A stretch of DNA of 64,000 nt, taken from positions 5,631,714 to 5,695,713 of the forward strand of contig NC_135777.1 of the NCBI RefSeq assembly GCF_028453695.1. The letters are read 5' to 3'. Below, one piece after another: positions 34,301 through 49,400 of this stretch. Position 1 is the first letter of the stretch. Every line of letters begins with the position of its first letter. Source of the stretch: Augochlora pura. Lineage: Eukaryota > Arthropoda > Insecta > Hymenoptera > Halictidae. A program made the translations under genes and the position numbers. The notes beneath the pieces are model-generated. The model did not search any database and had not been told where the DNA came from. It saw only the letters and a list, made by a program, of their open reading frames with translations.

Positions 34301-37300
34301 AGGGGAGCCATAAAACGAGGTTTGGGTCCGAGGACCAACAAAGGGGGACCGTAACAGCGGGGAACCGACACCTTCCCGCTGCGTCGAACCGCGACCCTTC
34401 CATAAACGAGCTTCCCTTTCAGACCAGTTTCGAACATTTATTAAATCGATGAAAACACTCTCGGATCACGAAGACTGACCTGCATTCGTAACAAAAACTT
34501 CCGTTTATGGCTTTCCCCGCTCGCATTGTTTCTTGCTTCCTGTCGGAATGTCGGGAACTCGCCGTGTCTTTATTCGGCGCACGGTAAGATTACTATTGAA
34601 TGACTAATATTCTCGTGCCTTTCGTTTATTTTTTGGGTACAATTTAACATGGCATTTCAATCGTTTGTGTCGAAGTGACCAAAGTCCATCGTTACAACAA
34701 AGCCTCTAGATTGCCTCTTTCTTCCGACAGAATGTGGGGAAATCCCTCTTTCATTGGACGTACGGTAGTAGGATTACTATCGAGTGACCAATCCTAGTGT
34801 CTTTCTTTTGTTTTTCAGGTACGATCAACGTTGCATTTATTACAAGGAGATAGATCCCTTTAAATCATGTTTGAAACAACACGGCACAAAGGGAGCGCAT
34901 CAGACTCGCACACGATGGATTTATTGGCCATGCTGCTGGCTCCCTTCGCCGCGCCGAGCTGCTGCGATTTTAAATACACAGCTGCGGTGCATATTTATGC
35001 AGGCGAGTGCTCATTCGCGCCCGCACACCTGCTGATATTAGCTGCACCGCAGGTGCATCCACCTTGGTGCGCACAACGCCTCGAATAACAGGCATTCCGC
35101 GCCGATATTTCGCGATCTCGCCGCAAAAGCGAGTCGGATGTCAGCTCGGACGTTGCGCGTCCTCGCGTACTCTTTCTCCGTCGCGTCATCGTCGCCCGTC
35201 CGTCCAGATTAAATCGCACAGCGACTCGCGATGGGGTATCGGATCTAAACGGCCGGCCAAAATACGATTTTTTCCTTGTCCGAGCTATTGAAGTACAGGG
35301 TGTGTTCCGCATTTTTTCGGGCATACCTCGACAATTATACAAGTAACAATAATATTAAAATGTTACGTAAACATTTCAAAAATTCGTGACAAAAATATAA
35401 AATATGATTTAAACCAGTGTTTCTCAACCTTTTTGGACCAAACGCCCCCTTTGTAAGACCCGCTTCTTAATTCGCCTCCCTATAAATTTTAACTGATAAA
35501 AATTGTACGTTAATCCCTAATATAAGGTAGATTACATTAGGCGTTAGTAAGATATATCCAAAGAAATTTGAAAGGAACAACAGTAGAATAACATTTATTA
35601 GTTATAAATTTAATATAATTTACAAACGCACACGCAAAGCGAATCTAAGACATGCGCACTAGGGATTGCAATACCGGACTGTACGATGCAACTTTGTATT
35701 CACAGTCCAATTAATTTTGCCCGTTAAGGAGACATATGAAACATTGAATATACATTGTAGCAATTAAATACCAAAGGATAACAATATTGTTTTACAAAAT
35801 GTTTCATTCGCTTCTTTCGCAGCGCAATATAAAAATGCAGCGGCCCATCACTGCAAGCGGGTATTCAAAATGATTTCGCCCACGCAAAATGACTATCGCC
35901 CCCCAAAAGCGTATAGTCAAATAATCGCCCACTTTTCGATCGCCCCCCAGGGGGCGATATCGCCCAGGTTGAGCATCACTGATTTAAACGATGCTACACA
36001 TACCTATACCTATCTCCGTTTCAAAATGACGACTATAGACACGTAGAGAGTTTCAAAAAGAGCCTGCAACTCAAGTTTTCGATATTCCCGCAGAGACATT
36101 GTGATGCGACCTTGTCCAAGGTAGGTCATGCAAGACGATGATTCCGCGGATGACCGATTTCTCGTTGGATCGTTTTGTCTTTGTTTCCGCGATCTTCGAT
36201 GGATACAGAGAGAAAGAGAGAGAGGGAGAGAGAGGGAAAGAGAGAGAGAGTCCGTTCAAGAATAGATCAAAGATAAATTTGAACAGTGAAATGTTGTTCC
36301 ACGAAAACCGTGAAAACTCGTGGCGGCAAGTGGATCGCAAGACATTCGAATCCGCTGTGTCTCGCGCTAGTAATCTAGATACATAGAGGGACAGGTAAAG
36401 GTGTGTACGGCAGCATCGGTGATACTCGAGGCTCGTTCGTGGTCGCTTTTACTACCTTGACATGGATTCCCGGCTGGCAGTCAGGGCCGGGGACACGCGA
36501 GAAGGACCCCCGCGTGTTAATTTCACGAGGAAACCCTTTTAGCTTCTTCGTGCGCCTCTGACGCGACCGACCCATTCGATGTTTCGACGCGATTCCGAGC
36601 GCTGTAATAGACGCCAGAAACCACCGTCGATCACCTAATCACGCGTTCACCGAATGTATCAATTAAGGGAAAACTACCATGAATGACTTGTCTGATTCTA
36701 GCTTGGAACGTGCGAAAGATAAGTTTCACCTACGTCTACTTGTTTTATTTTTACGTTTTTTTTTTTAAAACGTGCATCAAGTGCAATGCAAGATTAAGCA
36801 ATCTTGATATTAATCTTGCAAGTACTGTTTTTCCATTGATTCTGAGTGAAAATAAATCAAACATCATTCTTAACAAATATCCTGAAAATTAATGAAAATC
36901 CGTCGAATACAAGCTTGATACGTGCTTTTTGCCTTCACCAACAAAGGTAGGAATTAGAAATTTATCGGGTCGTAAGACTTTCGTGACTGGGAAAGACATC
37001 GAAGCCTTTTAAAATCAATAATCTATGCAACGAGATTACAGATTTATGTAACGAGAGAAATATTACTGGCCTGTGCAACGTGATTCCGGATCGCAATGAT
37101 CGTCGGATAGTCTGCCTTCGGGCAGACTGCGAAATCGAACGGTTTTGTGTAGACACTGTTCTGTCCGTCCGACTAGAAGCGTGGAAACTTTGCAAGCATC
37201 GTGACTAAATGGTTGTACGCCTGACTACGGTATGACAGAAAATCGATGTGTTTGGGAACCAGCAGGTTCGAAAGTCGTGCTCGGCTGCAAATCTATATAG

Positions 37301-40300
37301 AAGCGAGAGTCAATATAATCTTGTATGACTTGGGATCGATGTTACGATCGGACGTCAACGAGACTACAGCGCGCCGTGTGGACATAAGAATTTCTATGCC
37401 GGGGAAACCTGTATTAGTAAAATTGGTAATCCGAAATTAATTACGACGCTTTTACTAGCATGAAAGAAGCTCTGAATCGTCTGTTCCTCCATTAAAACAA
37501 AATATGTTTGCAACACCTACCCGAATTTTAAAATGTGTAAATCAATGCATAAATTCCATAATTTAACATGATCGGCTTCTTCGAAATATCATTTCTATGG
37601 AATACAGGGAAATCACCATTGTCTGTGAAAAATTCCATTTCCAAAACGGTGAACGAACTTGGAACTACGCTTGCTCTCGCAAAAATGACCGCAATAAGAA
37701 CTCGCCGACTGCTTTTAACTGTTTTCTTCGCGGATTACCGGTTCCAGAGAACCGATCCGTAATTTCCAAGCTTGCGAATCGACGCAGCTGAAAACCAAAA
37801 GTCCCGTAAGGAACGCGCACAGAAGACAGTCGTCTTCAGCCGGTTGAAAATCGACGGTGGGGCGCGCGTGTCTTGCGAAAACGAAACCTGCTCGCGGAGA
37901 CACGTTTTTCTGCCGCGCGGAATTCGACAATTTTCGTCGCCAGTTACGAACAACCACCCATCCACTGGGGAGGAGGCCGTGAAAAGCAAAATTGATTTGG
38001 CCGGCAACAGCTGCCGATGAATATTCAAACTGGAACACATCCGTAGAAATTCGACGTGTATCATTACAACGGCGGTGGCTCCGCGCGCGTTAGGCAACGC
38101 CGACGCAAAATGCCCCGCGCCATTGGAAATGTTAAGCAACGCCTCATTACGCCACGTTACGTGCTACTATTAATTACCATCGGTATACTTATTTGCCCAC
38201 ATGCTCGGCGAGAGCGCGCGCGAGCTCCCCCGTCCATTGTTTCGCCATTTTGTCGATACAATTTTAATAACCGCTCGGCAACAATAATTTACCGCGGTAT
38301 CGCGCGACTCCACCGCCAACATGACCACGGACTCTGCCCGTGGGCTTCGGCCATTCATTTTCGCTTTAATTAGTGTAAATTACTCGCGGACCTTTGCCTG
38401 CATTATACTTTTCAATGTTGCAGTTGCACGATTTCCAGGTTCGCGGAAATCCGTTGGCAAATTCTATTTTTCCTCGGCGAAAGAAAATTGGTTTTGTCTT
38501 TCGTTGATCGCGATAATTCACGGTGTTTCGTAACACCGCAGACTCTTTGAAGCATTTGTTAATGTCGTTCTTATTATAATAAAATATATGCTATATCGTA
38601 GCATAGTGCACGGTAAAGAGTAAGAATGTAAAGAGATATATAAAGAAAGAAGGAGATAGAAAAGAAGAAATTATAATCCAACTTGAATTAGGTTTTTCTC
38701 CGGAAAACTAAAGTCGTCTGCAAAACAGTGATGCAAACGGGACCGTATACGTGAATGGAGTGTCGCGGCGACGCGACGTTAACTGCACGTGTAGAACCGG
38801 GGCTTTCGAGGAGCGAAAGAAAGTAGTCGGTCGGTCCCGTTACGAAATAGCGAGTGAATGTCGACCATCTGGGTCAGACAAAAGTGGAACTTCCGCGACT
38901 ACTCGAGGGCTGCTGAACCGTTTAACCCGAAGCACCGGTTCAATTTTTTATGAGCTCTCTCGCGGCACATTCACCACCCCCAGCACACTTTCCCCTGATT
39001 TGCGATTCCTTCGGAAGAGGGAGACACTACCCTCTCCGCCGTTATTTTTCGAGTATAATAAAATATAGAAATTATTTTTTTATAATTATGGATTTCCAAT
39101 AAATTTACATTTACATTATAATGTATAAGATACGAATATCGTCGAAATTTCTTAAACAGTTTTCTAAGCGGTGTTTCAAAAGATCCGAAGAGGTGAAACA
39201 TAGACGGATATCGCGGCAAAGAAACGAATGCGCTGGTAGCACGGTAAGGATTTCGATATAGTTTGTTGAAACGGAATTTATTTCGCGACGAAACAGATGA
39301 TTCGGTTGCACGTTTAGCGCGATACCTGCTCGAGAAAATTGATTGGACCGCGGGCGAAATAATATCGTAGTTTATGCCACGCGCGGGGAATAATGTTTAC
39401 TCGTTTATCAATATTTATTACTCGGCCGCCGACTCGCCATTGCCGATGCGGTTAATAATAATTTCAAAGCAGCCAGTAATCGCGACGTGTAATTATTTCT
39501 AAGCAGCAAGGGTGAACGCGAAAACTTTCCAGTTTTGCGATCGATTCTCGCTTAAAATCATTTATGCAAATTGCTCGGAGAAACGTGTTGGCTCCGGGCA
39601 CCGCGAAAATGTTAGCAGTTTTCGGGGGGGGGGGGGGACATTATTCTCCCTAGGGTGCGGGAGCCATTTACCGTATGAATTAATCCGAGGATAATTCGTC
39701 GGAAAAATACATCGACAATGCGGTAGGAAATTTTTCAACGCGAGACTCCATTTTCAAGGAAATGGAGTTTGAAATATTCATTGGAGCGCGTACTATTGAA
39801 TTGTTCGCCTGTAGAAGTGTCTGTCCATTATGTCTGTTTCTACTTGTCAGGTACAAACACGGGCATGAATTTCCAAGATCGTGTTTCCGGGGTGGAATCA
39901 ACGTGGTTTGCTTCCATATTTAAACAGTCAAGAATTCGATCCGGGCGATTCAACTAATGTCGACACATGTTCGACTTGTTGGAATCGCGTAAAGAAAAAA
40001 TTCGTTTTATTTCACTAACGACGTGGAACGTTCTTATTAATTATGACTCAAGACATCGTTGTAATTTAAATTCTAACGTAGAACACTTTTATTTTGCACG
40101 AACATGTACAGTCTACGGAGAAAGATTCTGGATTAAATGTATCAAAATTATCTGATCAAATTCAAAATTTAATCAAGAATCGTTTTACGTGAATTGCAGA
40201 CGTTCGCACAAAATAAAAACGTCCTACGTCAGAAATTCAATCATAAGAACATCCTGCGTTATAAATGAAGTGAAGACGATGTATGTTACGAAAGTCCTTT

Positions 40301-43300
40301 ACGTAATTTCGATGAGTCGAAAATGGCGTATCGATATTTCGAACGCGTTCATTGTTAAAATGTTTCATTAAGCGCAGAACGTATCGTCGCAAAAGTATTC
40401 AAATGATTTGGCATACGTAAGGATAATTTCCGGATAATTATGCTATGTATTACCGCAATGACTTTACACAGCACGCTACACGCGATTCATTTATATGAAG
40501 CTCGGAAGATCGTGATTCTCACAAATAGATATTCGCGTATGTCTCGTAGACGTAAATTGTTTTATCGTGTTCGCCGACAGTCTTTTCCTTCGTCCAAATC
40601 ATTTCGATCGAACGAGGCACAGCGTTGGGATTTGCCCGCTCGCTCGAAAAACTTATAGAGCTATGTTTAGTCGTACCCGCCGAGTTCGATTTCGGCATAT
40701 CGTTGGACGATTTCAGGAATCCGTCGCGCGTCCTCTAACTTCTAAATCGAGGCGTGTTTGCTCGTGTAATGGCAGTTGGCTCGAATTAACATACTCGCGC
40801 GTACGAACGAAGTGCAAAGTGCGTGGAGTTCTCGCTTCGGCCTGCGATCTCGTTCTTCTCGTTCCTGCTCGTACCTGACAGAGGATCGACGGGACGGCGG
40901 AGAGGGGCGACGTGGACGCAGATAGAAGGAGGAAGGGAAATAGCTCTTCCACGCGCGACTGAATTTTTTTCAGATCGCGGCGACGAGCTTTTGAAAGGAT
41001 TTCACTGGACAAAGGAAACACGCGGCCCCAAAGACACAAAGAATTAAGAGAGACGGAAAACAATAGAGAGATAGTTGGCGAGAGAGAGAGAGAGAGAGAG
41101 AAGACGATATAGAAGGTGTCCCGCTAAAAGTGTTACAGAGTAATAGCTCCGTCAAAGCTTCAATATATACATTTAATTATATAGATTCAAATATTTTAAA
41201 CTTCCGATATAAGTTCATCTTCCACTTTATTCTTTAGCAATTACTGGGCTTACATCATCAATGCAGTTTTAATTGAGAAGAATTTCATGAAAACTTTAAA
41301 TTTTGATTTGAACGAATTTCTATATTGATTTATATTTTGTTTAATTGATACACTGGAGAGAGAGAGAGAGAGAGAGAGAGGGGGGCGAAATAAAGAGAAG
41401 AAAAGAGAAAGGAAGCGAGGTGTGCAGCGACCAGGGAGGTGGCTTTTAGAAAAGTAAAAGGTGAAAACGCGGTACTGCGAAAAAAAAGAAGTTGGGTTTT
41501 CACGGGCAAACGAGTATTTCGAGTTTTATCGAAGACTTTCAGCCGGAGTCAGCCGGAGTCGGCCGAGCACCGACGACACGTGGCACTCGTAATCCAATCC
41601 CGTGTCAAACCGTATATCAAACAACCGCTGCCAACAGCCGGAAATCAAACTTTTCCAACACGTTCGCCGTGATCAGCGTTAATTCGATCCGTGAGCTATG
41701 AAAGTTGAAGAAACAAGAGCCCGAGACCAATGGAAATCAGCTTGATCCGAGTTTCACCTCTTCTTCCTTTTATACGCGGGCTTAAAAACCCCATCCCATT
41801 CGGATCGACGATCATTTCATCTCCGTTTCCTCTCCGGCGCCACCGAAACGTTCTTTCTTTTTTTATCGATTCTATTCGTTAAAGCGCATCGACAAAATAT
41901 CTTTGCCTCCAAGACAAAGAGCGCGTACGAATTTTCGTTTTACCAGACTCCGTTTGTAATCGTGATCGATTTCCGAGCTGGCCAAATTTTATTGGAGCAA
42001 CGAATCGATAATTGAATCGACTGAAAGGTTTCGATTACGTGATTGAATTGCAATGCTGTCGAATTGCAACGTAATTGAATTACAATGTAATTGAATCGAT
42101 ATAACTCTACGTCGAATTGCATTTATTAGATTAGTGTACGGATGAAAAAATTCTGTTCGGTCCGATTTACACTCTTCGCCTCTTGACTTCGCTGCTGAAG
42201 CGAGCACCGTTCAAAGATAGCATTCGCGAACGAGGGACAAAACGTGCATCGGTCTTTCGCTAAAACTTCCAATTCCCCACCATTCGAAACCGCTGATCGC
42301 CAGTGCCAAGGCTCGTAAATCTTAGAGAACAGTGTCTACCTCGACTCAGGGATTCCTGCCGAAATTGCATTAATCCGGCCGCTCTGCGACACGCTCGAGT
42401 TTCACGGAAACGGAGCGATATCGCGCGACAAGCTCTCCGCGCAAGTGTACGCACGTCGGTTCGTCGTCGGCGCGGACGTTCCGTCGCAGATAACAAGTCG
42501 AAATTACAAAAAAAAAATGCAAGGACAAAGAAAAAATGAGGAACCGATAAGCCCGTTACGACACCGATTACGACGGCGAAGAGGTTGGCCGGCTATCTCG
42601 TTGCGCGAACGCCACGGTTGACTCTCGCCGTACCGGATTGCCGCAAAAACCGGCGGCAAGAAAGGACAGATTGAATGAAACGACGGACAAAATGGACTAA
42701 TTTATCATCCCGATCGATAATGCAACGCCGGCGAGAAATACCTGTTTGTCGCGAGGAGAGGCAGAACGGTTCAAAGGTGAGCATTTTCCGATCGTCGAAG
42801 AGGCCACGTGAGAATTCTGAAGCGGCCGCGCCAAGTGCCTCGGGTCAGAGTCATTATTCGAATAACTTTTTATCCAGATTAATTATTCGAACGAATAAAT
42901 TATCGAATAATTTCACTCGCGAATAAATTACTAACGGCTTAGTCCTGAACAAATCGTTCGCGAATAGTTCGCGCACGAATGATTGATTCGCGAATAGTTC
43001 ATTCACGTTTTTTTTTAGTAGAATACTTTATTCGAACAATGTTCGTCATCAGTCGTTCTACCTATTTATTCGAATAATTTTGTATTCCGATGAATTGACT
43101 CGCGAACAAACTCTCATGGTAATACAATTTTATCCGAACTTTATAATTAGACAAATTTATAATTAATTGAATATTTATTCGACAGTGTCGAGTCAAATTG
43201 TCATCCGAACAAAGCGTGCCCGAATTCTACGTTGGGGTCCGCGGAGAGGGTTAATCGTGAAAGTGGTAACCGGGTGTAATTGGCCCGAAAGAACGAGTTC

Positions 43301-43450
43301 CTTCGCGTTGTTACGGGAAGTCTTTATTTCGGGCTGACATGATTTCGCATCCTGCTTTTTTAATGCGATTTTTAATGGCCACCGCTCCCAGGCGCCAGCC
43401 CTTCGTGCAGAAAAAAAAACCCAAGTGATAAAATGACGACGGCGGTGGGC

Positions 43451-43488
<38 letters not shown>

Positions 43489-46400
43489 GGAGGAGGGGGC
43501 ATGCACGATCCGCTTCCCGTGGCACCGACCGTTATTTGGTACGGTACTGGATTGCGTTGCACGCATTCCACCCGTTGCCTCGTCGCCAGGTAAATCGTGC
43601 ACGTGTACCGGTACACGTGCGGGGCGAAGTTTCGTGTGTACGCAACCATCGCGTCGCTTAATTAAGACCAGATAAAGAAAGAAGGGCAACGACGACGACG
43701 TCGCGTACACGCGTCTCAGTTCTATTCTCCTATTCTCTCGCTCGTTCCGAGCCACAAGGACAAGCTTTAAACAATCACCTCGGATCTACGCGCAACATTT
43801 ACATTTTTCCCCGTCGATTGCAATTCATAAAATCAACCTGCGAGCCGTGCAACTCCTCGTTGAATTAAAATTTTACCCTGATCTAAAAAACTCCTCCTGT
43901 TCTTGGAAGAGAACAGAAGATTGTATAAAAATTTCTTTCTTATTAATTACTTTAACAGTTCGAGGAAAATTTCAGGGTATTCTGAAATCGTTTGGTAATT
44001 AATCGGTTTCTATCGTATGTCTTCGATGCTGCGTGCACGGAGGATCTGTTAAAAATTCTGGTACACTTTTTAGAATGTACTTGCTGAATATTTCGAATAA
44101 AATATTACGCGAAATTAATTAAACCAGAATCGTTTAAGAGGGACACCAGCGAATCAATAGAATCGCTCGCGTCGATTACGTTTCGAAAGAAATCATTTCT
44201 CCTGGAAACGGACGCGCGGAGGATAATAAACGTACCCCCGCTTATGAAGTCACATTTCCGAGACGGCCGCGGCCACGAGCTGAAATCCCCCGAAGAGAGA
44301 AGCTGGCGAGAAACACGGAAATCGGTTTTGAAGCCAAAAACAGCCGGATCGATAAGTGGCGCGAAGGTCTCCGTGGCCTGTGCCACGCGGATTCGCGATT
44401 TACTGGATCCGCGAATAAAGCGATTGGCTGGCCGATGATAAAAGAACGAACACCTCGAAATGCGTTTCCGCGAACGCGCGCAGGCCGACCACCGCCGGTG
44501 GGAACGTCGAAGGATAAATAACTCGTTCCAAGGTAAGTCCGCGGCGGTGTCTAAATATAAATTCGCAACAAATCAATAGCAACACGCCGGCTCACCTTCG
44601 ATGATGGACATTTAGCAGATAGTCGCTTGGTCACGCGTTTCCCAAACGTGCTCGCGAACCAGTCGACCAACACGGAAATCGGCAGAGTCATTAATAGAAT
44701 AGCATTTTCTATACGCATTATAGTACACGTGAACTCTATTTGATTCGAGATCATGCTTTATCTTTTAGAAATAACATATCCATTTGTTGGAAAGAATGCA
44801 TTTTTGAAAAAGAGAATATTTCATTTGTTGACGAGAATGTACTTTTAAAAATAAAATATACATGTTGTAAAAACTTGTAAGATAACGTCCTGAGTAGTAT
44901 TTTATTCGATAAACGCCGAGAATATTTGCTGAAATTTTATTTATTTGCTTTAGTATCGTCAGATAAGACATTTTTATTGATCGCGCTGACGTTTATTATC
45001 GGAAGAACAGATTCGGTCGAAGATCTACAGTTCCGCCGCTTAGCGAATCAACGAGGAGAACGAACATCGCGCGTACGTTTCCTTGAGCAGCTACGATTTT
45101 GAGGAGTCGATTCAAAAGGGGTTAATAAACGCACCGGAAAGGAAATCGACTCCGTAAGATCGTTGCTGTGGTTTCGCGTGACGAAACGAGACTGCGTTTT
45201 CACTTTCGAGACACCGCTGCTTACCGTTTCGATCATCAATTTTTTTATTGCTGATCGATACACGTAACACCCGTGTAACACGATAACCGGGTCCAATAAA
45301 ACTACGCGGCGATGCGAAACCTTGTTAAACCCCTTCTAAACCACTGCGCGCCCGTGTTGTTCGATTGGAAATTCGATTTGAATCTTCGCTAACTTGTTAT
45401 CTTCTATTGAAATTATTTCCAAACAGCTACGGAGGGTAAACTTGATGTTCGGGAGCTGGTTTCCACATTTTCGCTTCAACGAAATCGATGATAAACGTTG
45501 ATCGAGAGATGATGTCAAGACTTTGGCTCCAGGTGAATCACACGTAGGGTTAAACCAATGTTAACGGAGTGCATCGCAACAGCGATGAAACTACCGTGAA
45601 AACTTTCCATTCAATTTCCTGGGAAACGTGAGATTTCGATCAAAAGTGATACCAATCGGGAACAATAGTTCGGATTTCCCTTCTTTGTTCGCGAACACGA
45701 ACCGTGGGCGACACTCCGGGGTATTTGTAATTATTTTTCCAACTCGCTGTCGTATAATAATCCGGCATTATGCCGACGCACCACAACGAGGAGAGAGCCA
45801 CGAATTTAACCAGCCACTTGTCGATATACCGTGTCAGGTATTGTGTTTAATTCTATTTATGCGGAGGCAAAACATGCCGCACAGATGCCATGTGGCAATC
45901 GGCTTCGACCACCGTTTTCCAGTAAACAGCCGTCGCAGATTAACACGGGCGAAACGGAATTATGTAAGATCGCCTTCTGCCGAGGAATTTATTGTTCAAC
46001 GCCGCACGCGCGCGCACGGCCGAGTCGAATCCCGATCAATTCCGAGGGGAACCGTCGGAAAATAAATTTGTTTACCGCGCCTCGAAATTGCGTCGCTGGA
46101 AAACCTATTAGCACGTTGGCCGATGACTTTCAGAAAATGATTAATTTCTCTGACGCACGATAGATTTTGCGACTCGGAGATTGTAATCGTAATTACGCTA
46201 ATAAAATTACATTTCGTTTCAATAGCGATATAATTTAGTTACGTGATTCAAACCTTACTGTTAATATAATTATTGTTTACCTTAATAACGAATGTAATTG
46301 AAATACGCTATGCTTGCGGTACAATGTAATCGAAACGCAATGTAACGTAATTGAATGAACGATTACATTACAATTAAATTGTAATGTAAGTGAACTCTAC

Positions 46401-49400
46401 GTAACTATTTGTAGTCGAGCAGAAACGAGGTCTTAAATATCTCGTCGACAGCTTGCCCCCCGTTTCAAGATCGTGAGAGAGTCGACGAAAAATATTCGCG
46501 ACACCAGACACCCAAAAAAAGTGCTGGCATACCCGTGACAGATCGCGAGCCTCAATACCTCGATAATTGCTCACTCTTTCGCGATGGATCGTGGGAATTA
46601 ACGCTGTCCACCTTCGAGATCCTGACACTTAACACCTCACAGATTGTGCGGGCAGACGGTCCGAAAGCTCGTCACCTCGAAAATCCTGTAGTATCGATTC
46701 TACCGTAGCGATAACTCGGAAAATACATTAACTTTGGCTCTCGCACCGAACCTCGTGTACTGGGTTACGGATCGCAACTCCGTTCTACATCGAAGATCGA
46801 GCAGCACGTTCTGCTACTTCGTTTGAAAAATTAACACGTTGTGCCACGTATTTACGAAACTGTTCGTCACTGTGCACAACGCTGGACAACTAATTCGGCG
46901 ATACACCGTTTGGAACAAACGTGTTCGGTCACATTTTAAAATGAATTTATCCTTAACATTTAACTATACATTGTTGCATATGATTAAATGGTTCTAAAAA
47001 TATACTGTTTATTTCCTGCATCCTGCTTGTTGCACATGTTTTGCATATTTATGTTTAAAACATCTGCAGTTTCATGTTGCAACATATATCTTGCCTTTAT
47101 AATATGTTACGTTATAACATAAATATATATATCGTATAATATTATATATTACAACATACAACATATAATATATTTTAAACATAAATATTCAAAATAAAAA
47201 ATACCTTTGGAATCATCTGATCACATGATCTCCGATTAGGTCTCACTGGTCAACTAATCTTCTAAAAAAAAATATGCACTTGCATAAACAATCACAGCGA
47301 TCGTGGATAAACACTTCGATGGCCGCCTATCAACGCGTTGAAGTATGAAAATCGCGTCCTCCGTTTGTTATACCGGCGAGAGAAAAAAAAAAACATATTC
47401 GCACGAGTAAATTCGCGAAGCGAGCGGTCGCAGTTACAGAAAAGATGGCCGGCCTGCGTTTTCCTTATTTACCCGGGACAAACAGGCGACAATATAGCTG
47501 CACATAATTGCAGCCGGCGCGCGATAGCCTGGTTCAGGTATGACATAATACGCCGCGTATTACGTGTCTAACAGGTGCACCGAGTCTCTCGTTGCGACGG
47601 GACGCAAAAGCGGAAGAATAAGGGGCGGGGGGAAAAAAGTGGCCCGACAGATTCGAGACGGGTCCTGCGCGATCGGTATTTCATCTTGGCGACCAGTTAT
47701 CGGAGAGCACGAAGTACAGAATACAACAGAGCGCAGAGTACTCTCGTTATACACGATATGCATAGATTCTCGCGGACATAGTATGCGGAGAAAATTCTGT
47801 TCCTTTATGAAAAACGCTCTTCCATGTAACATGTGTTCACAATTGCATTATCTATTATTATTATTATTATTATCATTATTACTTGTTACCATTATCGTTA
47901 TTATTGTGTCGAATCTGTGTAGACAATTAAAAAGCCATCCGACCTATTTACGATAAATAAATAAATATATAAATAATAGGTTTTCTCGCGGATACGTCGG
48001 ATTCTCTGTGACGACGGAAACGCCGCGTCGGCGCTGTCGTTCGACGAGCATTACGCGGAAATATCTGTAAATTTATGACGAGGCTGCAAAAGAGACGGTG
48101 ACGATGTTTGCCGAACCCCGGAGCCGATATTATTTATCACTTTTGATTCGATGCACCGCACTGCGACGGCGAATAGCTCCGCTCGATGTTCGCGCTCGAT
48201 TTCATATTTCGGACGCGATTTCGATCCCTTGATCGGGTGGCAAAAGGGATCGCGAGTTAGCCACCATACCGTGTAAATTACTGAATTCTCGGCAACTGAC
48301 TAAATAAACGGCTGTCACGGTAGAAACTAATAAAACTACGAGAGAAAGTTTCGAAGATATGGGTTCGAGAAGTTCCTGGATGAAAACTCGGAGTTGTCCT
48401 CGGCACCCTTAATAGTTCGTGAATTTGCGAGGTCCGGGATCGAAACGGCTGGAAAAAATCGTCCCGGAAAATCGTAATCCGATGAAAAACAGATTTTGAG
48501 GTAACGGTGTGTTGCTATAACATTTGCATTATCCGCGACTCGGGTTTCTTTGCCGTTGTGCATCTGCCGCGTGTGTCCGGACACCCGATGCACCAGCGGC
48601 AACTGGCCCCGCAAACTGGACCCCAATTATATGCATTGCCTCTCTTGTCGCTTCTTTCTCCAGGATCAACCGTTCGGAGAAGAATGCGGATGAGAAAGCA
48701 CACGGCTCCCCGACACACGTTGTCCGGATCAATGTCCAATATCTGTACGCGTACAAACCGCGGCGCGGCCGATAAACAGAGAGAAGTCCGGGAATAAAAA
48801 CATCACAATGCGGTGAGCTGCGAGTCCTCGGGTTTCTTACGCGAGGGAACGGGGGGGGTTCCAGTGCTCCAGTGATCCTGCGATATCTATTATAGATATT
48901 GCTTACAATTGTAGGTTACGAGAAGCCAAAATTACGTTCGCAACGAGCTTATGATTCTTGTCACCACGTTCTTTCCACTTTCTTTTACTTTCTGTATCTT
49001 ATCGCAAAAAGATGATGAATCGTTTCGACGAACTCGTAAAAATGATGGCGGAAATGGCGAGAGCGAGCCAATGCGCCTCGTGACAAACGCAATTAGAATT
49101 AATCGATGTCGCCGCGATATCGTGACATAGTTCGACGAAGGGACCCCCTGGCTAAGCATATACGGTAATTTGGAATCGGACAGAGATTCGAGCGAGCACA
49201 AACTAGTATTCCATAGTAACTGTGACTTCCTCGTTGAGCGATTTTCTCCTCGAGAGACGGCGCTGAACAACCCATTCAAAGTTAATTTATTCGGATGCCG
49301 AGTGTTCGCTCGCCGTGGTCGTAATGATACGAAATTTGTGGAAATATGAAAAGCTGAAAAATTGAATTTTGACCAGGAAGTGCACCGGTTTACAGACCAC

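Noticed and set aside
35286..35345. TACAGGGTGTGTTCCGC as a mariner end
   Set aside because: The start resembles a terminus but no matching inverted end was found downstream.
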